A stretch of 40,292 nucleotides of DNA from the NCBI RefSeq assembly GCF_022829585.1, contig NZ_JAKSYC010000179.1, positions 1-40,292 of the forward strand, in the 5' to 3' direction. The position numbers and the translations under genes were made by a program. The DNA is from Methylobacterium sp. J-026 (lineage in GTDB: Bacteria > Pseudomonadota > Alphaproteobacteria > Rhizobiales > Beijerinckiaceae). The first letter of the stretch is position 1. Each line of letters begins with the position of its first letter. This document shows, one piece after another, positions 40,289-40,292 of this stretch. The notes under the pieces are model-generated. The model did not search any database and was not told the DNA's origin. It worked only from the letters and a program-made list of their open reading frames with translations.

Positions 40289-40292
40289 CGCG

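Noticed and set aside
1..40292. CRISPR arrays, rRNA or tRNA genes, complete insertion sequences
   Set aside because: No regularly spaced direct repeats, no rRNA-like sequence, no cloverleaf with a TTCGANTC-type arm and no intact transposase were seen by eye; covariance-model and IS searches could change this.

Overview
The window looks like a chromosome segment of a high-GC alphaproteobacterium, most likely Methylobacterium or a close relative. This is inferred from codon use, the ssu operon and OprB-type porin layout, and several small secreted protein types; no database search was possible. It splits into an accessory, phage-derived part (about 1-23.9 kb, lower and uneven GC, many small orphan genes) and an ordinary very GC-rich part (about 24.0-40.3 kb).

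Left edge (1-3.3 kb): a partial secreted protein, an HU/IHF-type gene broken by a frameshift, a small HTH protein, a single-domain response regulator, a 66-aa four-cysteine protein with a clear promoter, two very small secreted proteins and a secreted thermonuclease. Prophage or integrative element (3.4-23.9 kb): a tyrosine integrase (3389-4432, minus) is followed by a minus-strand tail module. Read in transcription order this is a tail fibre/baseplate-type protein, an unknown protein, a tail assembly chaperone, a tape measure protein with a lysozyme-like domain, and a DUF5681 protein. The chaperone ends on an A_AAA_AAC slippery heptamer abutting its stop codon, and the -1 frame runs into the tape measure frame. 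The tail fibre gene lacks its N-terminal cap, and a cap-like start lies on the opposite strand 1.3 kb away, with an invertase-size serine recombinase nearby. From 13.6 to 19.1 kb a second minus-strand module carries replication and recombination genes: a Sak4-like RecA-fold ATPase, a PD-(D/E)XK exonuclease, a RepA-type AAA helicase, and two excisionase/HTH proteins. Between two of them lies an intergenic cluster of GGACA/TGTCC repeats with a long hairpin. No terminase, portal, capsid or sheath genes are present, so this is a mosaic or remnant rather than a complete phage.

The right end of the accessory part (22.3-23.9 kb) is an AT-richer minus-strand operon of three overlapping genes: an unknown protein, an XRE-like HTH protein and a DUF6941-like protein. 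It has two copies of an 18-bp inverted repeat GTTGA-N8-TCAAC around its start and a strong terminator behind it. This is the best candidate for an undescribed small system (possibly toxin-antitoxin- or defence-like), but its function is not shown by sequence.

The GC-rich part holds an OprB-type porin, an inverted paralogue of the 66-aa four-cysteine protein with the same promoter, and a compact sulfonate-utilisation operon ssuE-ssuA1-ssuA2-ssuC-ssuB-ssuD. The operon has two tandem substrate-binding proteins. Downstream are a secreted Cys-rich protein, a SulP anion transporter with STAS and cyclic-nucleotide-binding-like domains, a DUF3307 membrane protein, an SGNH hydrolase, a short-chain dehydrogenase, a small acidic protein and a xanthine-dehydrogenase-family molybdopterin subunit. 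The porin, ssu genes and SulP transporter together suggest a sulfur/anion acquisition neighbourhood.
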